NCBI GenBank assembly: GCA_949358305.1
Contig: OX442317.1
Span: 7,878,186-7,942,185, forward strand
From: Strigamia acuminata
Taxonomy: Eukaryota; Arthropoda; Chilopoda; Geophilomorpha; Linotaeniidae
Direction of reading: 5' to 3'
Length of the DNA stretch: 64,000 bases
Under the pieces are notes generated by a model, which was not told the DNA's origin, searched no databases, and saw nothing but the letters and a program-made list of their open reading frames with translations. This document shows, in pieces, positions 13,225 to 25,220 of this stretch; position 1 is the first letter of the stretch, and every line of letters starts with the position of its first letter. The translations under genes were made by a program, and so were the position numbers.

Positions 13225-14060
13225 ATGTATTTAGATTTGTGTGGATTTATATGGGTTTATATGGATTTGTTTGGATTTATATGGATTTATATAGATTTGT
13301 TTGGATTTATATTGATTTATATGGATTTGTTTGGATTTAGTTGGATTTATATAAATGTTTGGATTTCTATGGATTTATATAGATTTATATACCGATATGT
13401 GAATTTAATTTAAATGGTCTGTGTGTGGATTTATAAGAATTTATATGAATTTATACGGATTTATATACATGTAAATGAATTTCTATGGATTTTGTGTGAA
13501 TTTCTATGGATTTTGAGTGGAGTTCTATGGATTTTGAGTGGATTTCTATAGATTTCTATGGATTTTGAGTGGAGTTTTATGGATTTTGAGTGGAGTTCTA
13601 TAAATTTTGAGTGAATTTCTATAGATTTCTATGGATTTTGTGTGAATTTCTATAGATTTCTATGGATTTTGTGTGAATTTCTATAGATTTCTATGGATTT
13701 TGTGTGAATTTCTATGGATTTTGAGTGGATTTCTATGGATTTTGTGTGGATTTCTAAGGATTTTGTTTGGATTTCTGTGGATTTCTATAAATTTCTATGA
13801 ATTTCTATAAATTTTTATGGATTTCTACAAATTTTTATATTAATTTCTACAAATTTTTATATAAAATTTCTACAAATTTTTATATAAATTTCTATGGATT
13901 TTTATGAATTTCTATAAATGCCTATGGATTTTTATGAATTTCTATAAATGCCTATGGATTTCCATGAATTTCTATAAATTTTTGTGGATTTCTATAAATG
14001 TCTATGGATTTCTATAAATGTCTATGGATTTCTATAAATTCAGTGTGGATTTATATGGAT
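13225..14060. repeat. Minisatellite with 10-bp blocks growing into a 31-bp unit
   Basis: The left part alternates 10-bp blocks (gatttatatg, gatttgtttg). From about 13,600 three blocks combine into a 31-bp unit; the anchor gtgtgaa falls at 13,640 and 13,671. The right part is degenerate (gatttctataaat). A 62-codon plus-strand frame at 13,225-13,413 is repeat translation. Confidence 0.9.
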
Positions 14061-15039
14061 TTGTTTGCATTTTATGTCACTTTCTACAAGTTCTAAATCC
14101 AAGCAATCATGAGATCTCCCACATTAGTCATCACAACAAACATTTGAATAAACTCGAGTGCTGCCACACACTTTCCTGACTTGTACCACGCTTGTTGCTA
14201 TCTGCATAACCACTGGGACTTCTAATTTGCTTCTGGGGACCAAGATTTCCCGTGCAATTTATTTCTTTAGAGCCTTCTTCATTTACCCCAGTTACTTAAA
14301 TTCTAAATTAGTGAACTAAAGCCAAACATTCAATCTTGTCACACTAACATTAACTGCTAATTGCACCAATAAATATCCTAACCTTATTCCACTCAATTTG
14401 ACTATGTAAAACAGCTTCATTACGCCCGTGACAACCGACAACCCAAAAAATCCTTTTCCCTCTCTCTATTTTTCTCCCCAATCTTCACAAAATTGAGAAA
14501 TGTCCGCCACATTGTGGTTTTATTTCTTTTATTGTCTTTTATTTATTTATTCAAACTACTGGTCATATCCCCAAAGGCCCATAGCATGCATACAGAGATG
14601 CGATAGAAGGCAGTCTGGCTGCCCATCCGGGACTCTTCCCCTCAAGGAAAAAGAGGAAAAAGAAGTTAAGGTGAGATACGCAGCTGTAACCAACTATTAC
14701 AGAAACCGTTCTACATTTGCGGAAGGCTCGTAGCAGCTGCGTGTGCTTGCTGCTCGGGTCAAGTCCATCAAACATGGAAAATGGAACCCGAAAACTCAAA
14801 CTTTGTTTACACTCTGTTTTCGTCACGTTTTAACAATACGTGCGCTCCAAAGTTTCTTTTTCGTGCTTGTGGAAACAGCAAAAACAAAAGACTTTTGTGT
14901 TTGTTTTTCAATTAGTTTTTGGTTTTTAAAAGGCAATGACAATTCCTTCATTTTAGATTGTAACCAATAATGAACAAACGGAGAAAACTTAGAAATCAAC
15001 AATAAAATAAGAAAATTTCAAGAATTGTTCGAGACATTT
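14061..15039. other. Non-coding sequence
   Basis: Open frames of 75-87 codons (14,500-14,733; 14,563-14,826; 14,743-14,970) overlap each other on both strands, carry no recognisable domain and lack splice context. Confidence 0.5.
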
Positions 15040-15355
15040 CAAGACAATTCAACAAAATTTCAAGAAACTTCTAAGTAAATCTAAGTAAATTCAAGAAAAT
15101 CCAAGAAAATCCAAGAAAATCCAAGTAAATCCAAGTAAATCCAAGTAAATCCAAGTAAATCCAAGAAAATCCAAGTAAATTCAAGTAAATCCAAGTAAAT
15201 CCAAGAAAATCCAAGTAAATTCAAGAAAATCCAAGTAAATCCAAGAAATTCTAAGTAATTTCAGTAGTTGCAGCATTTTTTCAATTTCTAAGGAAATTCA
15301 AGTAAATCCAAGAAAATCCAAGAAAATCCAACTAAATCCAAGAAATTCCAAGTAA
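15040..15355. repeat. 10-bp minisatellite
   Basis: The unit is aagtaaatcc or aagaaaatcc, repeated about 25-30 times with few indels. A short duplicated word (agtagttgcagcattttt) appears at about 15,262 and 15,360. Confidence 0.95.
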
Positions 15356-16855
15356 TTTCAGTAGTTGCAGCATTTTTCCAATTTGAATAAAACAAAAGGT
15401 GCATTCAAAGTGTCTGTTTATGGTTTTGGCTATTTTTAACAGCAAAAACAGAAGGCCTGACTGGGATTGAAAACTCCATCATTTCAATCCGCTAACAAAT
15501 TTTGGCTCACTCGTGTAACCGCAATTATGCCTTTACTTAGTTTTAGAAGATGGATGCCTCGCCTGAAAGCGGTCTGACAACCAGAAACTCTGACCCCTCG
15601 ATCTAACTTTCGTGGCAGCCATTTTGAATGTGGTTGTAAAAACCAAAACCCGACATAAACCACTTCGTAAACAACTCCAACGTTTTTGGCGATGGTTTCT
15701 GCTGTCCATCCTGCTTTTAGAAACTCCATAAAAGGTAAAAACAGAAACTTTGAATAAATAAAGGCAAACGAAAACGCATTCTAGTTGCTGCTTGTGTTTT
15801 CGCAGTTCTTGACGATGCTTTGTGTCTGTTTTCGGCGTCCATTCTATTTCCAGAAACAATAAAAAGCAGCCAAACCATAACTCTAAATAATCCGAGCCTA
15901 TTCCTAAGTTAGAAACGATGAGACGACAAATCGCATTTTGATTTGATACACAAAACTCGAACTTGTGGCTCACGACCTCAATTGTGTTTATTGATTCTTC
16001 CAAAGTGCATTCTATGCATCAATAATCGCGTTGAAACTTGCCAAAGAAAGCGCGTTGCAAATTTGATGCCTCGCCTGAGCAAACAAGTTAAGAAATGTAG
16101 ACGTTCGAGTCCAAATCAATTAGGAAATTCAAATAAAAAGTAAAAACAAAAAAAATAAAATAAAATAAAATAAAATAAAAAAAACACAAATCTCGAAATT
16201 TGTCTTGAAAAAGATGAAAAAGCTGAAAATCGTGCAACGAAACCAAAAATTTGTATAGAATTCTCAACTTTTTAAAGACATTGGCACATTCACTTTGATG
16301 GCTCTCGTCGATTGTCTCTCTTTCCGGCAACAGGAAAGGCGTCAATGCATTTTTCATGTTAAGTGCAGCAGCCATATTGGATTACCGATAAATCGACACA
16401 AAAAAATTCGGATCGTTGTTTACGAACTGAACAAGTGCCTCGCTGTTACTTTAATCGCCACGTAATTATTAGCTCGTATTGAATGCGTAACCGAAAGCGA
16501 CGTAATGATCGGAGTAAAGAGAACGCCGTTATTTTTTTTTTTTTAAAGGGTAACTAATTTAATGTGCGTGTTCGTCTTAATCAAAAAATTGCGTTGTGTT
16601 TTGATTTTTGAAAAATTTGTATCAAAATATTGATTGCGCTGGAATGTCGTCTTTAAAATCATATTTTCTGTTTCCGCTTCGCATTTGTAGCATTTTTAAT
16701 TTGTCTAACTGCTTTTAGTTTTTCTTTTGCACTTGGTTCATTATTTTGTAATGAAATATTCACAGTTTGCTGGAAAATCTCATCCAGTGTCATCAGTGTT
16801 ATATCTTTACAAGTTGTTCGTAAAATGCCTAATTTTATGATTTTTGTTTTTATTT
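15356..16855. other. Non-coding sequence with a diverged local duplication
   Basis: The longest frame here is 156 codons on the minus strand (15,533-16,003), with an overlapping 81-codon frame (15,484-15,729) that includes FLKAGWTAETIAKNVG, which vaguely recalls a helix-turn-helix. The stretch 15,680-15,745 resembles 15,810-15,870 (both carry GACGATG or GGCGATG, then a GTCCAT and AGAAAC core), so the region has a local duplication. I cannot support a gene. Confidence 0.45.
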
Positions 16856-16857
16856 TC

Positions 16858-17380
16858 TACAAAATTCAAGAAAAATTCAAAATTATCAAGAAAAATTTCA
16901 AGAAATGTCGAGAAAATATCACGAAATGTCAAGAAAGTTTCAAGAAATGTCAAGAAAATTAAGAAAATATCAAGAAATTTCAAGAAAATTTCAAGAAATG
17001 TCAAGAAAATTAAGAAAATTTCAAGAAATTTCAAGAAAATTTCAAGAAAATTAAGAAAATTTCAAGAAATTTCAAGAAAATTTCAAGAAATGTCAAGAAG
17101 ATTTTAAGAAATGTCAAGAAAATTTCAAGAAAAGTCAAGGTAATTCAAGGAAATTCAAGGAAATTCAAGGAAATTCAAGGAAATTCAAGGAAATTCAAGA
17201 AAATTCAAGAAAATTTCAAGAAAATACAAAAATATAAGAGAAATTCAAAAAATTAAGAGAAATTCAAAATTTTAAGGAGACTTAAAAAATTTAAGAGAAA
17301 TTCAAAAATTTAAGAGGAATTCAAAATTTTCAGAAAATATCAAGGAAATTTAAGAAAATCCAACAAAATTTCAAGATTTT
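16858..17380. repeat. 10-11 bp minisatellite
   Basis: Units caagaaattt (10 bp) and caagaaaattt (11 bp) alternate, giving an average near one helical turn. The right end turns into aaggaaattc and then degenerates. Lys/Asn/Ser/Arg-rich frames across it on both strands are repeat translation. Confidence 0.93.
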
Positions 17381-18419
17381 CAAGAAAATTGTAAAAAATC
17401 CAAACAAATTCGAACAAAATCCAACGTAACTCGAGAAAATTCAACAGAATCAATTATATTATTATGATAACAAGTCTTAAGGTTTGCGGAAACAGTAGTA
17501 CATTGATGTAAGGACTTCGTGTTTCCGTGCACACATCGCTCATTAGAAATGGGTGGCAAATGTTGGCATGGTAACACGGATCCCTTCAAAATACACTGTC
17601 ATTTTTTCGATTAGTTTTGATTTTTCATTAAAAAAAAAATATCAAAAAAATTAAAAAACAAAACCAAAAAAAATAAATATTCCAAATAATACAAAATAAA
17701 AAAATAACAACAACAAAACCAAAAAAAAAAAAAAAAAAAAAACACTTTAATTAAAAAAAAATTGTCCCATTCGTGTCTAAACACAAAATGTAAAAAAAAT
17801 ATACGATAACACCTGAAATTGAGGTCGCAGTCACGTTGCATTTGCTCCACTATTTCCCCATGCACGCAGAGAAGCTTCACAGCTGATTCAAGGCGGAGCA
17901 TTTTCATTGCTCCTATGTTTATTTACACGTTGCATTTTTAATGCGTCTTACTTCTAATCTACTTTAAACAACACAAAACCCCATAAAATAAATTAAAATT
18001 CCATTTTTATCTGACGCACCAAATCGACCTTTCCTCTCAAAACACTTCAATTCCATTCCAACCTTTACAACCATTTAAAAAAAAAAAAAAAAAAAAAAAA
18101 ACATTCACAGATATCTACCAGATAAATGCATCCCCGTGTCGCCAATTGGTCAAAACGACAAACAACCCTCCATTACCAACCCAATAAACACGAAACCACA
18201 TTTACATACACAAAACTCCAAAAACACCAATTTCCCGAACGAAAATTCTATTAATTCAAATTACTAACCAAAATAATCATAAAAACGACATCCCATAAAT
18301 AATTAACAACAAAAAAACAAATAATCGATAAAATATCCTCATCAACAACCAAAAATAAAAATTAAATTAAATAATGCACTTTCCAACGCATTGCCAGGTT
18401 TCTAAAATAAAACGAAATG
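17381..18419. other. AT-rich non-coding sequence
   Basis: Poly-A tracts near 17,719-17,740 and 18,078-18,100. No gene supported. Confidence 0.6.
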
Positions 18420-18720
18420 TCAATAAAACTGTAGGGACTTTTGGTGCCATCGTGTTTTCTTTTTCGCGAGGCTGCACGCCGCCCGCGCCACCGGTCCGCG
18501 GATTAGCAGCGTGATTAGCGAGCGCGCCTACGCGCCTAATCCCTCCCGCGCTATTAAGTGTCGGTATTAATAAGGAGGCTTACTTTGTGCGGAGTGTAAA
18601 CGGGACTGGCGGTGCGAAGTAGGTACCAGATGCGTTCGTTTCAGTGTTTGGCCGCTGAATGGGGCTGTGTTACGCCCACGTAAGCATGCGTGCCGTCAGT
18701 TGCGGGGGCGGTGGCCGGAG
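18420..18720. promoter_or_regulatory. GC-rich CpG-dense island with clustered homeodomain-type sites
   Basis: A roughly 300-bp block of clearly higher GC and CpG content lies in an otherwise AT-rich gene desert. Within about 45 bp it carries GGATTAG (18,500-18,506), GATTAG (18,513-18,518) and CTAATCC (18,536-18,542). GGATTA/TAATCC is the core bound by K50 homeodomains such as Otx and Bicoid (established knowledge). No exon could be joined to it. It could be an enhancer, or the promoter/5' UTR of a gene whose coding exons lie outside the window. Confidence 0.4.
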
Positions 18721-20700
18721 CGCGGCTTTACTTCTGTTCTTTTGGCGCAGTGTTTGCACAGAGGGAGCCACTGGAAAAGGAAATAAAATCGGCCTTGAGT
18801 GACACATGTAAATTGAATCACATTAACAATTTGCTGCGAGTAAATGGAGAATTCAGTTGTGTAAACGAGTCGAATTTGAATAGATTTCGCAACCCTTAAA
18901 TCTGTCGCCACTTTTCGCAAACTTGTTTCGCATTTTTATTCATTTTTGCGTTTTGCACAAATAAAGTTACGTTTCATTTGCCCGTGACGAATGTATCGGC
19001 AATTTTTAAATTTAGACTAAACAGGTGTGTTGTGCCACCTGCTTCTCGTTCTTTAACGTGTTGATTTAACTCGATTTACGACGTGTAGTCGTTTCCGACG
19101 TTTACACGCGGTTAAAATGGGAATATATATATGCGAAACTCTCGTTTAAACATCTCGGTAATGCAATTTCTCACGATTCGCGGTACACTGGGACTTTAAA
19201 TTGATGAAAACTGCAAAGAATAACGTCTCGAATGACTTTATTCGGTATTTTTGCAACGAATGACCGTGATTACCGCGTCCTAAATTGCTCAACTTGCCGC
19301 CGTTTTTTTAAAATACCTAAAATAACAACACGAATGATAAATTGGACCGATTTTCGTCACCTGTACAAACACGGCTCCTGTAAGGTCACATTTTTTTCCA
19401 AATGGTAATAATACATAAATATAATTGGGTCTTCTCAGTCCTAAAAGAAATAATAAATAAATTAAAATCTATTTTTACAATTTTTTGAACATTTATTTTT
19501 ATTTCACTGGGGAGCTTTAAAAAAAAAGGAAAAAGTTGAAGGTCAGCTTGTGAATTTTGTCGGAAAGATGCCAAATGAAACCAGAACAAACGAAAGACTT
19601 AATCTTTGGCAAAAAAAAATAGCGAAACCAAGAGATCTTCACGTCATTTCTTTCTTTCTTTTTTTTTTAATTTTGCTTCTGGTTTGGGAGTTGCATTAAA
19701 TCGTCACGAGCTTTCTTTCACCCTTCATTTAGGCTTGCAAATTCCATCAGGCAAAATAAGAGAAAATGGAGAAATCGCGCGACTAAATCCTTTTCAATCC
19801 ACGTTCTGTCGAATCGTTCATCGTTAATTTAATGAAAACTTAAGTCCCGAAGATCTTACCGACTTTACTCCCAACTCAACTAAAAGCGAGTGGCGACAAT
19901 AAATTATGGACGAGCACAAGCGAAATGAAATTGATTTCGACTTACTTGTTAAGACTTCTCATACGAAATCTATAAAAACATAACGATTATTCAGTTTTAA
20001 ACACCATTACAGTTATTACACTTAGTTACTCGTATATCCGTTTCCGGTTACACTAGTCATGCGTATTTCCGTATCCGGTGTGCGCGGTGTAGTGGCAAAA
20101 TTGGAAATTGATTATAAATGATATATTGACCCAGACATATTATTATTATCTTTTTTTTGTAATATTAATTTATAATGGAATGACTTTTCCAGAAATGATG
20201 TGAGAAGTAATAAACTGATGAATTATAAACTTTTTTTAATAAATGTAAAAAGCAATTTCTTTATTATTCAATGGTGATAAAAATTGTTTGCAGATAGATT
20301 AATCGGCTTGGCTTAGTAGTTTTGTAAGTCTTTAAATTCTGCATAAACCATTTTATACGAGCGAGATTCAGTAGAAAAAATGGTCGTAAAAATGCTAAGG
20401 AAGTTATAGTCAAGAAAAGTTTGATGATTGTTAATCACACTACGATCGCCTTAAAACTTGAAACAAGAAATTTTAATTAAAAAAAATAAAAAAAATCAAC
20501 CGCAAAATTTATTTTTTTATTTATTAATTTCTACTTAGAAAATACAAAACTCGACTAAACAGAGGAAGATACTCCAAATATTTATCAACATTTTGATTTA
20601 CAACAAGCAAAATATTTTAGAATAAAATAAATCAAATAAAAAAATTAAAATAAAAAACAAAACCCAATCAAACTTCTAAACACTTTTAGAAATAAAAACA
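18721..20700. other. Non-coding sequence upstream of ETFA
   Basis: No supported exon. Two TTTCCGG/TATCCGG words lie near 20,040-20,080. Frames of 60-75 codons have no recognisable product. Confidence 0.5.
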
Positions 20701-20795
20701 GAATTCTTATTTATTAACACGGGTATCGTCCTTTCCATAGCGACTTTATCTTGGAATCACGTGACTTCCGTCTTGCGGAGAATTTATCATCCAAA

Positions 20796-22859
20796 ATGTT
20801 CGGTGCAGTGCGAAATACTTCGATTTTGACCACACGATTGACTAGGGTATGAAAAAACTCAATAAACACGATCACAACTAATGAATACACGTACAATTCA
20901 ATCATTTAGGTGCTGTGCGTCGCTAGAAATAACAGTTCGTTGGTAATCGCCGAGCATGACAACGAGAAACTCATTGGTGCCACATTAAATACAATCACCG
21001 CAGCTAAAAAGATAGGAAACAATGTCACCTGCCTGGTTGCGGGTACCAAAGTGTCGTCCGTACGTGTTGTTAGTAATACTGCTTGAAAAACGTGTTTGAC
21101 GTTGATGTTTTTCGTTTCAGATTGTGGATCAATTGAAGAAGGTTGAAGGAGTCACGAAAATCCTCATTGCTGAAAATGAAGCTTTTAAGGGATTTATTGC
21201 GGAGAATTTGACACCTTTGATCATTGCAACGCACAAACAATTCAAATTTACGCACATCTTGGCTGGAGGAACCTCATTTGGCAAAGTATACAAACAATAG
21301 GGTTGCCGGTTGCCAAGCGACTGATTGGCCCTTAGTTGATTGGTTCCAATTATATAAATACCACAACAGGAAAGGAGAATAAATCTGGATGCTGATTTAA
21401 AATAAAATTGGATTTTTGATGTAAAAATCTGAGTTTTGAGATGAATAATTGATTTTTTTTTACGAAAAATTTGCCTTTTTATGGCAAAAATTGAGTTTTT
21501 TGTGGAAAATTTGCATTTTTATGGCAAAAATTGAGTTTTTTAGAGGTAAATTTACATTCTGTAAGAAAAAAATTGAGTTTTTTGTGGAAAATTTGCATAT
21601 TTAAGGCAAAAAATGAGTTTTTCGTGGAAAATTTGTATTTTTGAGGCAAAAAATGAGTTTTTTTATGGAAAATTTGTATTTTTGAGGCAAAAAATGATTT
21701 TTTTTTGTGGATAATTTGCATTTTTAAGGCAAAAAATGAGTTTTTTTGTGGAAAATTTGCATTTTTAAGGCAAAAAATGAGTTTTTAGAGGTAAATTTCC
21801 ATCTTTTAAGGCCAAAATTACAATTTCTCAATTGGTCGCTTACACCTTTGTGAGTTTCACCACTTTGTATCTCCCTTATTAAAAATCCGTCAACCCTAGA
21901 ACTCAAAACCATTTCTTAAATCCAGAATCTTCTTCCGCGAGTGGCTGCCACTCTCGATGTCTCACCAATATCCGACGTAATTAGTATAACTGCTCCGGAT
22001 ACATTCGTGCGACCAATTTACGCCGGTAAAATTCCATCTTTCAAACAAATCACTTTATTAACCAATATTTTTATTCGCAGGAAACGCCTTAATGACCTTA
22101 AAAAGCCTCGACCCATTAAAAGTGATGACAATTCGCACGACAGCTTTCGAAGCGGCCAAACCCGAAGGAGGATCCGCTCCGGCCGAAAATGGTCAAACAA
22201 TTTCAAAAACAAATTGACCAACAAATTCACTAAATCCATTATAAACATTCTGCAGCGCCCAGTGCCGACGTTAAAAGCGACTTATCCGTTTTCGTCAAAC
22301 AAGAACTGAGTAAAAGCGATCGACCCGAACTAGCCAGTGCCAAGCGCGTCATATCCGGCGGACGCGGTTTGCGAAGCGGCGACAATTTCAAACTGCTCTA
22401 CGACCTCGCCGACAAAATGGGAGCCGCTGTCGGCGCCTCTCGAGCGGCGGTCGACGCCGGATTCGTGCCCAACGACATGCAAGTCGGACAAACGGGCAAA
22501 ATCGTCGCTCCGGTTAATAATTGTTCAGTTTTTTTGAGTTTTCCGATCAATTTTGTGTCATTTCTCGATTTTCCGACAGGAATTGTACGTTGCGGTCGGC
22601 ATTTCCGGCGCCATTCAACACCTGGCGGGAATGAAAGACAGTAAAACGATCGTCGCCATCAACAAGGATCCCGAAGCGCCTATTTTCCAAGTAGCCGACT
22701 TCGGATTGGTCGCCGATTTGTTCAAAGTATAATCTCGACAAAAACAATCGTACAAATCGCCAGAATTTTAATTTTATTTCTTTTCGCTTTTCTTTTCGCT
22801 TTTCTTTTCGTTTTTCTTTTTAGGCTGTTCCGGAGATGACGCAAAAGCTTTCTAAATAG
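20796..22859 (+). CDS. ETFA: Electron transfer flavoprotein subunit alpha
   Basis: Mitochondrial matrix FAD protein that passes electrons from acyl-CoA dehydrogenases to ETF-ubiquinone oxidoreductase. Eight exons: 20796-20846, 20910-21059, 21121-21285, 21926-22025, 22081-22191, 22256-22512, 22580-22726, 22824-22859. Phases agree throughout and give 338 residues, close to the 333 of human ETFA. The start [17 protein letters not shown] has the basic, hydroxylated look of a mitochondrial presequence. The C-terminal FAD domain is intact: [52 protein letters not shown] and [14 protein letters not shown]. Exon 5 uses a weak donor (gtcaaa). Intron 3 (640 bp) holds a 40-42 bp minisatellite. An AATAAA lies at 22,912. 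The next gene is convergent, with 68 bp between the stop codons. Confidence 0.96.
21430..21795. repeat. 40-42 bp minisatellite in ETFA intron 3
   Basis: Eight or nine units anchored on GGCAAAAA. Each unit carries A5, T6, A4T3 and T5 blocks about 10 bp apart, and successive units measure about 40, 40, 41, 42 and 41 bp. Minus-strand open frames over it (80 and 62 codons) are repeat translation. Confidence 0.93.
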
Positions 22860-22911
22860 AGACCAAAACATTACGTTTACAAACCATCCGATAAAACGAT
22901 GTAAATAGCTA

Positions 22912-22917
22912 AATAAA
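22912..22917 (+). terminator. ETFA polyadenylation signal
   Basis: AATAAA 53 bp after the ETFA stop codon. It lies 11 bp short of the stop codon of the convergent minus-strand gene, so the two mature transcripts probably overlap. Confidence 0.7.
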
Positions 22918-22927
22918 GTGTTTTAAT

Positions 22928-23815
22928 TTACGACATGTGACTACTGCTCGCCTTTTTTCTCTTGATCTTCTGCAATTACAAAAACGTGCGATCATTTAAC
23001 GCGTTTATTCGACGCTTAACTAAATCATTTTGTTACCTTTATGCATTTTCCTGTATTCGGATTCACATATCTCACGTAAGTGGATGGTTGGTAGTACCAG
23101 GACGGATGAATTGCGTGATAGCCGTCGGAATGTAAAGCCGGGTACTTGGATGGCCGCCATTGTTTCCCATCTCTCGATACAACCGTGGGACATCCTAAAG
23201 TCGCCAGTATTTGTTCGTGGCTTTGTTCTTTCGTGTCGTCGCACTCCCACGAATTCGGCAGCTTTGCAGTTAACCGCCTTATTTATTTATTTGTTTATTT
23301 AGTTATTTGTAAAAATAAAAATAAATAAAATCAATTGAATTTAAAAATCATTTTTTTGTAAATGTACTTTTCTATGAGTGGACTTGCAGGGTCGTTGCAA
23401 ATTAACGGATACTTCTCTCGAATATCTTCGTAGTTCATCGACGATATTTCTTCCCGCATCGCGGGACTCAATTTCGCTTCAAACGACACGCTTGGCGGCC
23501 ATGTTTTCACGGGAATAAAAATCCCAGTATCTTCCGGTATTTTGGTTTTCACGTGCGTTTTATACGTGGTTTGCATTCTCTCCAATTCTTTTAAATAAAT
23601 AAATTTGTTTATTGAATCGAAAAGTTAAAAAAAAATGTGTTTTTGTTTTAATTTTACGACTTTTTTTTACCTCCTTTGGTTAAACGCTCACGCAGATATT
23701 GATTCGTAACAGGCGGATAAAAGGCGTAAATGTGAAACCCGTCCTGTTTTTCCCAATCAACAGCCTTGCACAGATCGCTTGGTTCAAGTATCTCTGGTTT
23801 AAGTTTCGGCCACAT
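22928..23815 (-). CDS. Uncharacterised 215-residue protein (gene A)
   Basis: Four exons on the minus strand: 23671-23815, 23368-23587, 23037-23277, 22928-22969. All junctions keep frame (phases 1, 2, 0) and use clear GT-AG sites. The protein starts MWPKLKPEILEPSDLC and ends with a basic tail (KIKRKKASSSHMS). It has no signal peptide or membrane segment and is rich in Tyr, Trp and Pro (YAFYPPVTNQY, HPSWYYQPSTYVRY). I do not recognise the family. The aromatic and proline-rich composition and short conserved-looking blocks recall sperm or ciliary microtubule inner proteins, but that is an impression only. It is convergent with ETFA and in tandem with gene B, which lies 149 bp upstream. Confidence 0.75.
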
Positions 23816-23964
23816 AATTTACTTAAAATAAAATTTCATCAACCGGCGATATATTTACATACGTTTTATTCGTAAAGATGGGTGTAAACTGTAAACAATT
23901 GAGTCGTGTCACGCCACAATTCGAAATAAATTGTTTATTTCTTCATTATTACAAATTCAACACA

Positions 23965-24685
23965 TCAGTATTTGTAATTAGTCCAATTGGGCGGTTTGTA
24001 CATCCAATTTGGATAATCATCTTCGTAAAAAGCGGTTCGGAAGCGTCGACTCGAAGAATCGCATATACCGGGAACATTCCTCACGCAGCCCATTTCCGTT
24101 ACCAGAAGCGTCGAATTAACTTTGTCGGTAGACGAAAACGCTGGATGCAGTGGATTTCTCTCGTGAGGAGATAAATCTTTAGTTGGTGCCACGTACATGT
24201 GCCTGAAAACAAGAGAAATATCAATAAAATTCGACTTATTTCTTTTGCAAACTACAAACCACTCACTTGGTTTTGTATTTCTGCCACGGTACTTCCCAGT
24301 AAAGGCCGTATTTCCTCAAATTCTGCTCGACTCGTTGCTGGACACACTCCTTTTGTAACTGGTGCGAGCATTTTTGTCGTCCGGAGAAATTGAACATCAA
24401 TGGCGGCATGCCGTCCGAATATCTTTGTGAGGTTTTGTGATGGTACGGCCCGATATGTGGGCGAATTGCGGTCAGGAAGTTGTTTTCGATTTCGCATTCT
24501 ACGCAAAATCCATTGAGTTGTTCTTCCTCTGTAACGTTCGGTGTAAGAAAGGATTTTAGAGTTTGTTAAATTGAGTATTTACTTGCATTGTATGACGTGA
24601 AGTCGGGTTTGTAGTCGGGATAAGGATAAGGTGGTTGCAGACCGACGTAGAGATGTCTAAATCTGTCGGTGTTTTGTAGCGACAT
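23965..24685 (-). CDS. Uncharacterised 200-residue protein (gene B)
   Basis: Three exons on the minus strand: 24583-24685, 24267-24528, 23965-24202, joined in phases 1 and 2. The protein starts MSLQNTDRFRHLYVGL and ends PPNWTNYKY. It has Cys pairs (GFCVECE; KCSHQLQKEC), many Tyr, Pro and Trp residues (PPYPYPDYKPDF; YPNWMYKPPNW) and no transmembrane segment. The family is not recognised. Its style resembles gene A, and both genes place their second intron after exactly 365 coding bases with the same phases, so they may be old duplicates or simply neighbours. It is head-to-head with UBA6, sharing a 535-bp interval. Confidence 0.75.
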
Positions 24686-25220
24686 TTATGCCGACACTAT
24701 AAATTTAGCGAAATAAATGTTGTTTTATTGATAAATTGTATTGTTGGATGTTATTTGACATGTTTCGATTGTTTTAGAAGAAATTTGCGATTTGAATTTC
24801 GCGGCTATTTTAAGTTTTTGCTGGATTGTACTAAAACGCGATTGATCAATGCTGACGAAATATTCTAAATAGTGCAATTCAGGGATAATTAAAATCTAAT
24901 CCCCTTCACAATAATATTATTCAAAACATTGATTTATAAAACTAATCCCCGCAAATTAATCGATTTGAATTTTAAACGAAAATAACGAGGAAAAGTAAAT
25001 TTCGTTTCGCGTTTTCCGAAATTTATTTAAAGCTGTGGCTAAGGTTGCGTGTTGCCGGAAGTAAATACATTGATCTCAGTTTTAAATCACCTTTTACTCA
25101 CTTCGCATCTTTGTTTTCATGTCGTTACAGGTCCAATTATTTTGTTAGCCACTTTGAACATTCACGACGTCTAGCCCAAAAAAGTTCTGCTTTCAATCAC
25201 CCACGAATGTGGTTGAACAA
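24686..25220. promoter_or_regulatory. Shared promoter interval between gene B and UBA6
   Basis: 535 bp separates the two divergent start codons. The sequence is AT-rich without an obvious TATA box. A 69-codon frame at 25,045-25,254 crosses the UBA6 start in another frame and is not considered coding. Confidence 0.5.

Noticed and set aside
15484..16003. Possible helix-turn-helix or transposase remnant on the minus strand
   Set aside because: Only one short segment (AGWTAETIAKNVG) looks HTH-like. There is no catalytic domain, no terminal repeats and no splice-consistent extension.
15040..17380. Regularly spaced repeats considered as a CRISPR-like array
   Set aside because: Units are contiguous 10-11 bp words without spacers, in a eukaryotic genome.
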